64,000 nucleotides of DNA, from positions 47,064,602 to 47,128,601 of the forward strand of contig CM022665.1 in NCBI GenBank assembly GCA_012295275.1, read 5' to 3'. This stretch comes from Chrysomallon squamiferum. Its lineage: Eukaryota; Mollusca; Gastropoda; Neomphalida; Peltospiridae. How positions within the stretch are numbered: position 1 is the stretch's first letter; each line of letters opens with the position of its first letter. Below, one piece after another: positions 21,151 through 33,520 of the stretch. Position numbers and translations under genes: made by a program. A model generated the notes under the pieces. It was given only the letters and a program-made list of their open reading frames with translations. It was not told the origin of the DNA and made no database searches.

Positions 21151-22860
21151 CGCTGCTTTCAACGCAGTTTACGACTACGACTGGGGTAATTACTACAACC
21201 ACAGCAAACTGCTCTCCGCACAGCATGTTGTTGCTACAGCTATGTCATCACGACATCGCACGTTACGTCAGCAAACAGACCGTCACGTCGTTGCTGTATC
21301 CTAGACCCGTCATTTAAATAGTTCTGTGTTGTTTTTTTTTTTCACTGCGCGTGATATGAAGTAAAGAGAGATACCTGCTTGATGTTCTGTTAACAGGCTG
21401 ACAAAAACAGATGTGGTGGCGTGCTGGGTTTGGTACGAAAAAAAAAAAGGTTTTCTTTAACTGAAGAACTCACTCGGTGCTCCAGTTTTTTGTTCTTTCA
21501 GGTTAATAACCTGGGCTGGTTTGGTTTTCTGTTCTGAAAAAAAAAAAAAAAAAAAAAAAAAATGAAAAAAGGCTGGAATCGTGTCAGTATATATATATGA
21601 ATGTGTGTTGATAAAAATAATAAATCATAAAGACGTTAATATCATCATTATCATCATCATCATCATCACCATCATCAACATTATGTTTATTATTGTTATT
21701 GTTATTTTTACTGTTATTATTATCATCATCATCAATATCATTATCATCGTCAACAGCATCATTATCATTGTTATTGTTATTATCATAATCATCATCATCA
21801 TCATTATTAAGGACTCTTCAATAAAATACACAAATAAAATATCAAGTATTAGTATACACAATGCACTAAAGGACAAATGCAGTACAATACCGCATAATGC
21901 ACTATAAAATAATTACACAGTGCAAAAATATATTAACCACATACAGCTATTAATTCATGGCGTCACTTTCACATACGTTAGTTAGTTGAATTAATAGTTA
22001 ATAATGATTAACAAAGCTTATTTGAATGTTTTAGTTATAATTAGAAATAAAACTAATATTAGCTTTTCCAGATTAAAGCACAGTTTTTTTTTTTTGTGTG
22101 TTTTTTTTTTTTTCTGTTATAATGTTTCTGGTACGAAAAACATATACAGAGCTAGTTTGTACAATTAACCTTTGACCTTTTGACATTACGTTTTAAAATA
22201 TCGGACGATCTTGATGAATTGCTGCCGCGAAGGCCTCGTGAATCATAACACGTGGCTTACCTTTAAGGGCGGTTACAGGTCTGCTTTTGTAGAATGGGAA
22301 CGAGGCGTGCAAAAGGTTAAAAGCGTTCATAAACATCGACATTATTCACTTGTTGTTGTTGTTTGATTGTTTTTTGTTTTGTTTTTTTTAAATTCTTTTC
22401 ACCTGCCTGTCAGTTCTTTCATTCACAACTATATTTGTCCATCCATCCATCCGTCTGTTTTTTTGTCTGTCTCGTTCATTCTCTGTATGACAGTAAGAAA
22501 AGAGACAGACACATTCACGCATACACACGCACGCATAAACACGCACACACACACACACACCGCAACATTTATATAAATGAACAAAAAATACTTGCGTTTA
22601 TTTGAAGAGACTTAAAAAATAAGGAAAACTATGATTATATATATATATATATATATACATACACACACACACAGACGTATATATATATGTACACACACAC
22701 ACACACACACATGCGCACGCACGCACACCGCAGTATTTATATAAAAGAAAAAGTAATATTTCATTTTTTTTTATTGCGTTTATTTGAAGAGACTTTAAAA
22801 CATAAGGAAAACTGTGTGCTTTTTATATATATATATATAGAAGTCATCATGACCAGGAGA
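21151..22860. other. intergenic with trinucleotide and CA microsatellites
   Basis: A complex CpG-containing patch at 21150-21320 is followed by poly-A (21538-21562), an ATC/ATT array (21640-21810), poly-T (22085-22113), CA runs (22540-22560, 22660-22672, 22690-22712) and AT runs. A 60-bp segment ending in ATTTGAAGAGACTT is duplicated at about 22565-22614 and 22735-22795. No gene seen. Confidence 0.55.
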
Positions 22861-22889
22861 AAGGTCTAGACGTCCCCCACCCACCCCTT

Positions 22890-23161
22890 AGACCTACCCC
22901 TGCGCCTGTCATATCTTCGAGAGAGCGGTTATCACCGTTGCGATGTAGCTATCTCCAGTTTTAGTGGTTATTACGTCATAAAGCATTCGCTGTCAGTGGT
23001 CTATTAATAATTCATAGTCGCGAAGTTGACGCTGCAGTTGAATATCACGGAATATGTTGACGCTGTGAGATATAAAACTGAATGAATGACACGTGTCTGA
23101 CAAAGTGAAATGTGAAATGTTCAAAGAAACAGTTGTAACTGACACCCGAGACCCAGTCCAG
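22890..23161 (+). promoter_or_regulatory. candidate TATA-type promoter and short first exon ending at 23161
   Basis: TATAAAA at 23071-23077 lies in complex, CpG-containing sequence. About 40 bases downstream an ATG (23117) opens 15 codons without a stop (MFKETVVTDTRDPVQ) that end in a consensus donor, CCAG followed by GTAAGA at 23162. The spacing fits a TATA promoter with a short leader and a first coding exon, but no partner exon was found and the exon is short enough to arise by chance. Confidence 0.22.
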
Positions 23162-23223
23162 GTAAGACGCCGTTATTTGTATTTTTTTAATATTTTTTAA
23201 TTATTATTATCTATTTTTTTTTT

Positions 23224-23231
23224 TATGTTGC

Positions 23232-23314
<83 letters not shown>

Positions 23315-23406
23315 TATTGTTGTTATTATTATTATTATTGTTATTATTATCCTTATCCTTATCCTTATCCTTATTATTATTATTATTATTATTATCATCA
23401 TTATTA

Positions 23407-23468
<62 letters not shown>

Positions 23469-23470
23469 TA
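23224..23470. repeat. TTG/TTA trinucleotide array with a CCTTAT island
   Basis: GTT then ATT units, interrupted at about 23350-23372 by four copies of CCTTAT. Open in several frames only because the triplets lack stops. Confidence 0.95.
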
Positions 23471-23804
23471 ATAAAGGAATCAATGTTTTTAAATACATTT
23501 ATATACATGCATACAAATCTTACATGTATTTATGGTACATTATGATTTTACGTACATCATCATCATCATCAACATAATCATCATCATCATTATTTCTCAT
23601 ATTGCTTTTTTGTTTATTTCTCTCTTTTTATTTCTCTTTCTCTTTCTTTGTTTTCTTTTTTTTATTCTTGGATACGATTATAAAATCACTTTAATCGAGT
23701 TTCAAATATCATTTTATTTATTTATTATATGTTTTGTGTCAAATAACACTTTTATGTAGGAATTAACGCTTTTGAGTAAGTTAAAAAAATAATAAAAATA
23801 ATAA

Positions 23805-23853
<49 letters not shown>

Positions 23854-23925
23854 GAATCCAAACTGTGTAGTAACAGTAATAATAAAACAATACAAAAAGA
23901 AACAACGTAAACAACAAATAAAACC

Positions 23926-23960
<35 letters not shown>

Positions 23961-24716
23961 AAGCATCAACAAGACAAATGTAAAAAGGACCAAAAAAAAA
24001 ATTAAAATTTTTTTTCTTTTTTTCTTGAACACAGAAGTACAAAATAGCCAAATCATGGTAATAACGCATACAAAATCTAATTATTTTCGCTAATTCCAGC
24101 AGAGCATCGAAACGCCATTAAGAAGATCCAGCTATATTCGACATATTGGTGATTACATTACAGAGTCAAGGTTTCTGTTTTTGTGATATTATCTCTCTTT
24201 TTATTATAATTTTATTTTTCCTTTTATGCCTGCCTGACCAATATTTCTGTCTAACGTAACGTCCAAACTGGAGTAATATAAACACGTTTTTGATTTCGAC
24301 TAGGCTTTCGTTTTATTCGTTAAAATTAATTAACAATTAAAATAGCTCTCGTCACTGGCACGTGATGTTCTTTTACGAGTTTTTTTTTTTTTGTTTTTAT
24401 TAAGTGGATGAATTATTCAGTTAAAATATGGAAGAAGAACAACAACAACAACGAGTACCCTGAACAAATGTTTAACAGTAACTCAGGATATTTCAGTTTT
24501 TTACTTTTAAATATCAGAGTTATTTTGTGGTTTTTTTGTTTGTTTTATGATGAGACAAAGAAAGACATCTGCAGCTGCTACGTCATGATAACCAGCAGCA
24601 AGGATACTTTTATACATTTTCCAGCGGACAGGAAAACGTAAATCACAGTCTGTGTTAAACCAGTCGTGAGACCCTGGTTTGAACGGGAAATATTCCAACA
24701 TATACAAATAATTATA

Positions 24717-24791
<75 letters not shown>

Positions 24792-25013
24792 TATATTGAA
24801 TTTGTCTATCTCTCTCTATCTACCTACCTACGTACGTACCTATCTATCTATCTATCTATTATTATTATTATAATTATTACATTAAAAATCATCATCATCA
24901 TCATCATCATTATTATTAATGAGTGTCAGAGTTGTTCAGTTAAACAAATACACGTGGCTAGTACAGTGGTGAGTTTTGTTTGTCAGCTGATAGTTATGTA
25001 CGTGCGTGTTTGT

Positions 25014-25046
<33 letters not shown>

Positions 25047-25420
25047 TTGTGTCACTGGTATATCTTTGTATATTATGCATGTGTGTGCATGCTTGTATGC
25101 ATGCATGTACGTGTGTGTCTGACTGAGTTTGGTTGCGTGTATGTATTATATATACATACGTATATTCCTGTTTTGTAAATCATGTATATAACGGTGGTCA
25201 ACAATTCCAGGCATTTATTTAAGGTATCTTCTTTCCCAGTCTACATTGAAAAAATGACTGCCATTTTTCTTTTATTCTTCTTTTATTTTTTTTTTTTTTT
25301 TCACGTCAGCATTTTGTTGCATAATTTCCCTTCTTCGCCACTCAGACGTTAAACCTTTCCGTTAGCGATATCAGCTAGTTAAAAAAAATAAAAAATAAAA
25401 AATAAAGTATTCGCTGAATT
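23471..25420. repeat. intergenic with AAAT, CT, TATC and TG microsatellites
   Basis: ATC run 23557-23590; AAAT runs 23803-23850 and 23926-23960; pure CT run 24719-24787; CTAT run 24840-24859; ATC run 24888-24908; TG run 25019-25040. Between them is AT-rich DNA without splice-framed coding sequence. Confidence 0.8.
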
Positions 25421-25429
25421 CATAACAAC

Positions 25430-26037
25430 AGTTTGCAGTTTGTTTTAGTCACTCGGCTTACATTGTCGTGTTTAGCCAGCTCTTCTCAACATTATTCTAA
25501 ACTGTACGTGTTCCGAACGCCGTCATTGCTGCTACTACTACTACTACTACTACTACTACCGCGACGTTCGTATCTTCATCATCATCACCATCATTTTATT
25601 CATCATCTTCTTCTTCTTCTTCTTCTTCTTCTTCTTCGTTTTTATACTGGTCTAATTGTTGGCAGATGCCAGCATGACCCACATATATATATATATATTC
25701 AGAGAGAAAGCAGTGGATGTTTTGGAAAAACTCCAACGAGCGAAGTAAGCGTACGGGGGTAAAATAACGACACACCGCAGTAACGCTTGTTTTCAGACAA
25801 CACGAACAGTTTGTGATTCACGCAGTCAGTTTTATCGGCGCGTTCGGAGCTGCCAGTGCTGTTTGTACTTTACTGCTTGGAGCAGAGGACGCGTGTGTAG
25901 CTGTTATTATTATCATTATTTTTTACTGTGTGTCTGTGTGTGTGTGTTGTCGTCGTTGTACGTATATCTCCGCGTTACTTCTTACTCTGTGTGTTCGAGA
26001 CGGTTACAGCAGAAAAGTGTGATTTACAAAGCATACG
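25430..26037 (+). promoter_or_regulatory. CpG-rich patch ending in a splice donor; candidate promoter or non-coding exon
   Basis: Two complex CpG-rich blocks (25430-25530 and 25730-26037) flank CTA and CTT runs (25532-25558, 25607-25636). The second ends in AGCATACG followed by GTAAGTTCG (GT at 26038), a full consensus donor. No long coding frame enters the donor, so a non-coding first exon is more likely than a coding one. Confidence 0.25.
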
Positions 26038-26740
26038 GTAAGTTCGTTTTGTTCTTGTTGAAAAAGTCGACTTGTCCTTTATACATACATACATATATAC
26101 ATACAGATACATACATATACATGTGTATATCTATAAATGTGTATCTATCTATATATATATATATATATCTATATATACACATTCACATACACACATACAC
26201 ATACACGTATTTTGATATAAATAATTATTAGTGTTCGCTTATCAAGGTAACCTATTATTTCGTATTATATATAGCCATGTTGCTCGTTCTCTGTTTGACG
26301 TATTTATACATACAATCTACGTTTTGTGGTTCACCTGTACCTAATTACCTGTGTTTTGACTTCCAAGGTGTTCGTTTACGTAAGGTAACCGACACGAAGA
26401 TTTTTTTTTTTTTTTTTTTTTTTTTGAACTTGTCAGATGCACGGAAATTCAGTGAAATTATGGTTCGGAGATGAAATGAATTTTTTTTTTTTTTTTTTTC
26501 CTTACAGATACATTCTTTTATTTAGTGTATTAATTAAAATAATAAAGGAGTTTATTTTTAATTACTTACGTTATAAATACAGTTTTGTACCGGAGGTATA
26601 CTGATTTAATTAGCAAAGGTTTTTACACGTATTGATTATTCACGTATTACATAGCTATCAGGTGTTCACCATTTTGAAGTGTTTATTAAACACAGTGTAG
26701 ATTTTACTGTACACTGTCAAGTATTTCGTATATGTTAGTT
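26038..26740. other. intergenic with ATAC/AT microsatellites, no gene seen
   Basis: ATAC and AT runs at 26080-26200, poly-T runs at 26401-26426 and 26481-26500, otherwise AT-rich DNA. Confidence 0.6.
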
Positions 26741-26779
26741 CAGACGTTACATACACCCATCCACTCCACCCCAAACACA

Positions 26780-27235
26780 CTGTCATTAATACGTGTTTAT
26801 ATATAACGTTGTATCGTATTTAATTGATTGGACATTCGTTGTTTTATGCGTGCATTTTTTTTGTGTTTCACTTACCCGTGTTTTTACACGTGTTTCATGA
26901 TATTTTTAGTTCATAAGTTTAACACATGCTGTTCTACATGTCCCTTACACAAATTTGTAAAACTGTTCCATCGACATTTTTAATTGGTCAGTTTAGCTAA
27001 GCTTGTTTTGTGCAGTTACTTGTATTCCATGGCATTTTTAATAGATCAGTTTAACATTCGTTGTTTTATGCAGATACTAGCTACCTATTGATTAACTGCG
27101 TACGTTTTTTACACTTGACATTTTTAATTGATCAGTTAAACATTCGTTGTTTTATGCATATATCAGATACATGTCGGTTGCTGTATTTTAATAGTTGCTT
27201 CATGACATTTTTAATTCATCACTTTAACGTATGCT
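26780..27235. repeat. diverged satellite, roughly 57-87-bp steps
   Basis: A block like CATTTTTAATTGATCAGTTT AACATTCGTTGTTTTATGC recurs with the TTTTTAATT core at about 26900, 26975, 27032, 27118 and 27205. The last two intervals are 86-87 bp. A partial copy of the ATTCGTTGTTTTATGC part is at about 26833. Confidence 0.6.
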
Positions 27236-27375
27236 TTTTTTTTGTTTTTGTTTTTTTTGATTTTTTGACGCCGGCGTTATATATCTATATGTTTACACCT
27301 TAAATACACTTAAATACGTACAAGTGTTAACATCTACATGTTTATTACTTGTTTTTTAACACTTAAATACATACG

Positions 27376-27450
27376 ACTCTTATGACGTAATGGTTAAGCT
27401 ATCATCCTGAGGTCTGACAGCCGCTACGATCGTATCCTGGCATCTTTACA
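27376..27450 (+). mobile_element. tRNA-like sequence, probably the head of a SINE
   Basis: GACGTAATGGTTAAGCTATC resembles a tRNA A-box region, and ACGATCGTATCC about 35 bases later resembles a B box, with GTCTGACAGCC between them. A short unique stretch and a 28-base T run follow. The B box is imperfect and no full cloverleaf can be drawn, so this is a tRNA-derived element or decayed tRNA pseudogene and not a working tRNA gene. Confidence 0.4.
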
Positions 27451-28166
27451 AAAACTTTTTTTTTTTTTTTTTTTTTTTTTTCGTAAGATCACTACGCCAT
27501 CTCTACCACTAACATGGTTTACGGCGGTATCAACAGCCTCTCGAATTGCATGTCCTAGACAGGCGTACTCGACAAAACATCCTATCATCTGCATTTGAAT
27601 AATAATAATAAATAAATAAATAAGTAAAATAACGCTTGAGAAAATTTGTTAGCATCTAGGATTATGGCAACATATGCTTTAGCATTAACATTTGGAAGAA
27701 TTTTTCTTCGTGTATTTTAGACTTGGAACGGCAGAACGTTATTCCTTTGGTTGTTTGTTATTATTAGGTCACTTTGACTTGAACAATTATTAGGATCACC
27801 ACGTATGTGAGTATTATAATTACTCTGACCGATTATTTTGGATAACTTTTTGTGAGTATTACAATTAATTACGAATATTTGGACCGATACAATTAAAGGT
27901 TAACGATGGTTGAATCTGATGACTGTCCATTCACGTGAAGAGAAGAAATCGAGTAGATGTGATAGCTGATAGATATGATGTCTGAAACGTGTCGTCTTAA
28001 AGGTTAATCTGGACCAGAGTCTTTGAATCGAGGCCTATTTTATTCCATTCACGTTGAAGAAATGGGGAAATCGAGTGATACGACTGTACAAACACGATAG
28101 ATAAATGATGTACATATACACATACATACATATACGTCATATCCATTCATATCATACATACTCATA
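27451..28166. other. intergenic, no gene seen
   Basis: Poly-T (27455-27481), an AAT/AAAT run (27600-27625) and AT-rich unique sequence up to the MITE at 28169. Confidence 0.55.
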
Positions 28167-28168
28167 TA

Positions 28169-28867
28169 CAGTATACCCTCACGTATTCGCGGCCCCGCAT
28201 ATTCGCGGGTTAGGCTCTTAACCATATCGCATCGTATGCTGGTATACCAGGCTAGCGTCATAACGTCATAAAAACAAATGCTCGGTAAACCGCACAAACA
28301 ATATCAAATTTTTTCAATTATTATTGCAATACAGTACGTATTTTTTTTATAAATGCATACACTGTATATACAGTGCATATTTTTTGTGACCGTGTATTAA
28401 TAATGTTTTTAATTGCATATTATTACCTGAACTGTGCGTACTGTATTTATCTGTCTGTTTTGCCTTTAAATTTGTTCCACTTTCTGTCAATTCTAATACA
28501 TATGTTGTACGCATAGAAAAATGACTTTACGGTGCAGTAATACTGTAAAATTATGTAGAACTATGCTATGCGGTGTTACTGTCCTCGTGTACTTACGTTT
28601 CTTTCTGATTAAAATATTGTTTCAGTACAAAATTAAAATGTGTTTACATTATCATTACTACATTAGTGAAATACATAACTGCATGCAATATTACTACATT
28701 ATTACTGTATTAATGAGTAAGAGTGTCTTTAGAAAGTGTTTGGGAAGCATTTAGTACCGTATATAATCTCATAATAGACGTTTTAAAACTGCATCCAATA
28801 TCCGCGGTTTTTCGCTATTCGCGGGGGGGTAAAGAACGTAACCCCCGCGAATAGCGAGGGAATACTG
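28169..28867. mobile_element. non-autonomous DNA transposon (MITE), pogo/Tigger-like, 699 bp
   Basis: The left end begins CAGTATACCCTCACGTATTC, and the right end, read on the minus strand, begins CAGTATTCCCTCGCTATTCG. These are about 24-bp terminal inverted repeats with few mismatches. Both ends are flanked by TA (28167-28168 and 28868-28869), the target duplication of the Tc1/mariner/pogo superfamily. The CCTC...TTCGCGG style resembles, from memory, Tigger and related pogo elements. A 15-bp perfect stem (28813-28827 with 28842-28856) sits inside the right end. The interior is AT-rich with no transposase. Confidence 0.8.
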
Positions 28868-28869
28868 TA

Positions 28870-30096
28870 CATACACACACACATCAATACTACATACCTA
28901 TACACACACATAAACAGTGCTCGAAATAGCTAGCAGATAAAGAAAATTGCCCTATTATTTTAAAATTGCACAATATTCTCCAAGAATTATGTTGCGAAAC
29001 ATCACATCTAAACAACAGACAATAACACACAAACACACACACACACACACACACACGATTTGTTTTTATAATGGGGATCACGGGCTTTAGTAGTACATAT
29101 ATTTTTACTATAGTAACTAAATTTAACAGTAGTTTGGTTTATTGTGAAAATAACGTACAGAACAAAAAAAACAAAAACAAGTGCAATGGGCAGTTTGTTT
29201 ACAGCTATACGTACTACTATGACCGAAAAAAAAGAAAAAAAAAAAAAAAAAAACGAGTAGTAACACTCCGACATTTGGCACATATTCAATTCCGTATTAG
29301 CGAGGATTTGTAAACATCAGCTGTCGTGATACAGATGTTGATCACTGCTTTCTGAAGACCGTCGTACACAACGTATCGGGTTTTCACAGAGTTCAATAAA
29401 AAATCGATAGTCATTACAATAATGTTTACCGTTTAAGGCACGTTAATCCCAGTGAGCTTTTCCGACATTTTTTTTTTTTTCTTTTCGTTTTCCTTACGTA
29501 TTTTCCTCCTAATTCAGCTCTTATTTCTTTTCGTTTTCATTTATTTTTTCATTTATTTTTTTTTTCATTTCTTCATTTCTTTTCCCAAATGAATAAGAGG
29601 ATATTCATTTATTTATCTGTTTACGTATTTCTTCTCTTTTTTTCTTTCTCTCGGTTTTTGTATTCTGACATCAACTGAATATCTTGATAATGATGTCAAG
29701 AACGGAAATATGCTCAGCATTAACTTGCCACATCGATGTTAATAATTACTGATGTTTGGATTTATTACTAACTCTACGCGATCACTCTGTCTACCTGGTA
29801 ATGATTTCATCGGTTTATTTCGTCTTGTGTTTTCGTGAGGGCTGGAAATCTTTCTGACTTTTGTCGGAGTTCAGGATCAATTCATCGTCTACAATTAGTT
29901 CGCTGTAGATCTGCACTTTTGACCTTATACACTTGTTTGTCCGTGCTCGGATCAATTACTCTTTTAGAACAGTCAGAAAATATAAAGGAAAAATAAAAGT
30001 GAAAAAAAAAAAAAAATAAAAAATAAACATCTATTCAAGCAGATGATGTATGTGTAGCGAGATTAATGGGGTTATTGTTTTGGTAGAAGTATTATT

Positions 30097-30143
<47 letters not shown>

Positions 30144-30750
30144 CAGAATTATAAGACAGAACTGCAAAGCTGAGATACTGTTTTATTTTTGTTTTCGTCT
30201 ATGCTGTCTGTTTTGGATTATACGAAATGGATGGAAAACAAAAAGTTAAATGTGTCTTTAACTTTTCGAACGAAAATGTGAGATTTGATTTATATACAAC
30301 CATGAAGGCGAACAACAACAGCAGCAGAAAAAACGAACAAACAAACAAACAAACAACAAAAACAAAAAATAGTCAACAAGAGCAAACAACAAACAAAACA
30401 AAAACAACAACAACAACAACAAAATAAATAAATTAAATAAAAAAATAAAAGTAAAACAGAACAAAGAATAAAATGCTTAGAAAAAAAAAAAAAAAAAAAA
30501 AACACACACATACAATTAAATAAGTACAGGAAGTCTTTATATTGTTTTTGTTTGTTTTTGTTTTGTTTTTGTTTTTTTTTGCTTTCTCTCCAAGCGAGTA
30601 CATTTATTATTAGTCTGCCGCTACGTCTGACATGATGTTTTCATAACAACAGCTCTTAACAATTGGCTCAGATTTCCGGTCGACCTTCACCTTTCCGTCT
30701 GCAATAAAAAAAAAAAAAATAAAAAAAATGCAACGAGCGGTTTACCTGCG
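28870..30750. other. intergenic with CA/TG microsatellites, no gene seen
   Basis: CA run 29030-29056, poly-A 29227-29252, T-rich stretch 29468-29580, TG run 30098-30141, AAC/AAAC run 30320-30425, poly-A 30481-30502. The reading frames present are short and low-complexity. Confidence 0.6.
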
Positions 30751-30764
30751 TTTGAACTTCGCAG

Positions 30765-31025
30765 CGCTGACGTCGTTATAATCTGAAACGACGGGGTGGT
30801 TTATGCGCGTGTTTAACACGTTCGGAGACGCCCTGATGACGCCGTCGTACACGTGGTTGGCAGTTTGGTTGCAACGGCGTGCCAGCAACATCCAGTCAAA
30901 GACGATTTGCAGAGAGTTGGCTGCAGCAGTCTGACGTGAAATGAGGAAGAGATGTGATCGTTCTGCAGATCGCTTTTCAGATCTCTGCTGCTGCTGCTGC
31001 TGTTGTTGTTGTTGTTGTTGTTAGC
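30765..31025. other. CpG-rich unique patch followed by a (CTG)n-(TTG)n run
   Basis: Dense CpG in an AT-rich setting (about 30730-30960), including GCTGACGTCGTTATAATC and GATGACGCCGTCGTACACG. It ends at a CTG then TTG run (30986-31021). No coding frame or clear splice donor was found; it may be a regulatory element. Confidence 0.3.
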
Positions 31026-31089
31026 TGGAATTTCTTTGCGATAATAGCAGTGATTTGAGTTTCGTGAACTCAGAGTTGTAGATTGCTGT

Positions 31090-31480
31090 ATGCGGTTACG
31101 TTTACAAACAATTAAAAAAAATGCAAAAACATTTACAAATAAAAAAACAATTTTATTTAAAGAAAATAATGTACAATTACATTTACAAACAAAAATGAAT
31201 CATTTTGACAAATTAAATGTAAAATCACATTTATAAATAAAAAATATTTTTTTTTTTTTTTTTTTACAAATAACTGTAAAGTTGCGTTTAGAAATAAAAC
31301 CCTATCAGATTTACAAATAAATTTACAGTTACATTTACAAACAACAAAAAAATTCATATTTACAATGAGTGTTCAAATTCATTTACAAATACAAATCACT
31401 CTACTTACAAATAAGTGTACAATTACATTTAGAAAAAATAAAAATAAAAATATCAATTTACAAATGCATGACGTCATGAG
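31090..31480. repeat. about 51-bp minisatellite built on TTTACAAA blocks
   Basis: TGTAMAATTACATTTACAAAYAA-like blocks recur at about 31169, 31218, 31269, 31321 and 31419, mostly 49-53 bp apart. One copy carries a 21-base T run (31243-31264). Confidence 0.6.
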
Positions 31481-32440
31481 TTACTTTTGCAGCATTGACG
31501 ACTGATTCCAGTGAACTATAGTCTGACGGTTACAAAGGACAATTGTATACAGTTTATTTTTATTTAAATGATACTCAACATTATGGTACTTTTAAGTTTT
31601 AGAACTCCGCTGATTGTTTTTATGATCCTGTGCCCATGGTTATTGTTTTAGTTTGATGATTTCTAGTATTTCAGAGGTTGCTTGGATTTCCTAATTCGAG
31701 GAATCATAAACGTGGTGTATTTTTTTTTTTTTTTAAATTTCTAAGATGTGTTTGTTAATTGCTCTTCCGATATTCAAGCAGTTTTAATTTTTATGATTCA
31801 GGTGTAAACAAAATTCAGCATCAGTTTTTGCTTCTTCATTTATCGTGGAATTTAATTTATTAATTAATTAATTAACATTTGAAACATTTGATGATTGATT
31901 CCGTCTGACAGAAAAATGTAACACGTGTTTTTTTTTTTTTTTGTTTTTTGTCCTGGTGTTCATGCTTCATTACGACTGTCATTTTCACAAGTGTTTTAAT
32001 TCAAATAATCACAGGTCTGCATCAGACGATCGATTTACCTTCAGCTCTGTAATAAAAATCAACAAACTGTTTGAAACGTGTTTACATCTAGTGAACAATT
32101 CACACACTTTTATCTTGGGTTCACAATCAAAAAGCTTTGGACTGTGAGAAAGTTGAAGTGTTATTTACTGAAGAAGAAAAAGAAGAAAAAAACGAAAAGA
32201 AGAGAAAGACATGTAGTTTGATGCGAATCTATTATATCTACAATGCTACTGCTGTGATACGGATCTGTCTACTATCATGCCTCAGAAATTATCATTGAAG
32301 TTACATCTCTGCAGTGATCCATGTCGAGGTTCAATCTCCTACGTCATGTTTATGTTGGTGTTTTTTTAAATCTTGTTTGAAATGTAGATAAGAGGGTTAT
32401 ACTTTCACACGATACTTTCTTGTACACGTTATTAATCTGA
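31481..32440. other. intergenic AT-rich sequence, no gene seen
   Basis: Unique AT-rich DNA with poly-T at 31720-31734 and 31929-31942 and a GAA-rich stretch at 32170-32210. Nothing else was recognised. Confidence 0.5.
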
Positions 32441-32444
32441 CAAT

Positions 32445-32825
32445 AGACCAGCGAGAGAAATGAAGTTACAAAAAGTTAAAACAGACTAGAGAGAGATGAA
32501 GTTGTAAAAAGTTAAAACAGACTTGAGAGAGAAATGAAGTTATAAAAACGTGATAACGGACTAGAGAGAGAGAAATGAAGTTATAAAAACGTGATAACGG
32601 ATTAGAGAGAGAGAAATGAAGTTATAAAAAGTGAAAACAGACAACAGAGAAAAATGAAGTTATAAAAAGTGAAAACAGACTAGAGAGAAATGAAGTTATA
32701 AAAAATTAAAACAGTCTACAGAGAAAATGAAGATATAAAAAAGTTAAAACAGAGAAATGAAGTTATAAAAAATTAAAACAGTCTACAGAGAAATGAAGTA
32801 ATAAAAAGTTAGAACAAGACTAGAG
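32445..32825. repeat. about 33-49-bp minisatellite (GAGAGAAATGAAGTTATAAA unit)
   Basis: About ten head-to-tail copies of GAGAGAAATGAAGTTATAAA, each followed by an AAGTTAAAACAGACTA-like tail. Two adjacent copies share a variant tail, ACGTGATAACGGAYTA. Length variation comes mainly from the number of GA units between copies. Confidence 0.85.
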
Positions 32826-33520
32826 GAAAAAGGAATTTCTAATTGTTCAGTATGAACCGATGCCAACTGTTGTTATTAAACAGCGCCAGCGAGTCTCGCT
32901 GAGTAATACACTTACTTCCACGTGAAGTTGCTGTCAGCCTACAACACAGTCAATGCAGAAGAGATTATAAATTTAAAAAAGAATAAAAATAAAAATAATA
33001 AAAAATAAAAAACCAAGAAACAGAATATTTTTTTTCTCTTAGCTTAATATGTTCATATGCCGCTGGGTTTTGCAATTTGTATTGAAGAAATTCAAAAATA
33101 CATCCTTTATGTGAATGAGAATTTCCAGTTCAAAGCTTTAATACTGAATGACACCTCTAGCTATGTGTGAATCTCATTCGATAATTTGTTTAATATTCTT
33201 TTTTATATTATTATAGTTTTTTTTTTTTTTTTTTTTTTTCGTTTTTAGAAGCAGTTTATCAATAACGATTACGATAATGATAATGACGACGAACCTAGTG
33301 ATTTTATGTGGTAGTAGTTTCAGCGTTGTTAGTTAAAATATTTGGAAAATATATTTTTCGTTTTAGTTTCACACAATAAAATTGTCGTTAAAATTTATCA
33401 AAGAGACAATTGCGAAGATTGATAGTAACAAATGCAGCAATAGCAAAATCGTGACGACAAAAATATTACTGAAATAATAATTATATAGAACAACAGTGCT
33501 AGCAATGACAGTTAAGAGTT
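32826..33520. other. intergenic, no gene seen
   Basis: Unique AT-rich DNA with poly-T at 33219-33240. No supported coding sequence. Confidence 0.5.

Noticed and set aside
28521-28754. 77-codon frame inside the MITE, possible transposase remnant
   Set aside because: No DDE/DDD motif or DNA-binding signature; AT-rich chance frame.
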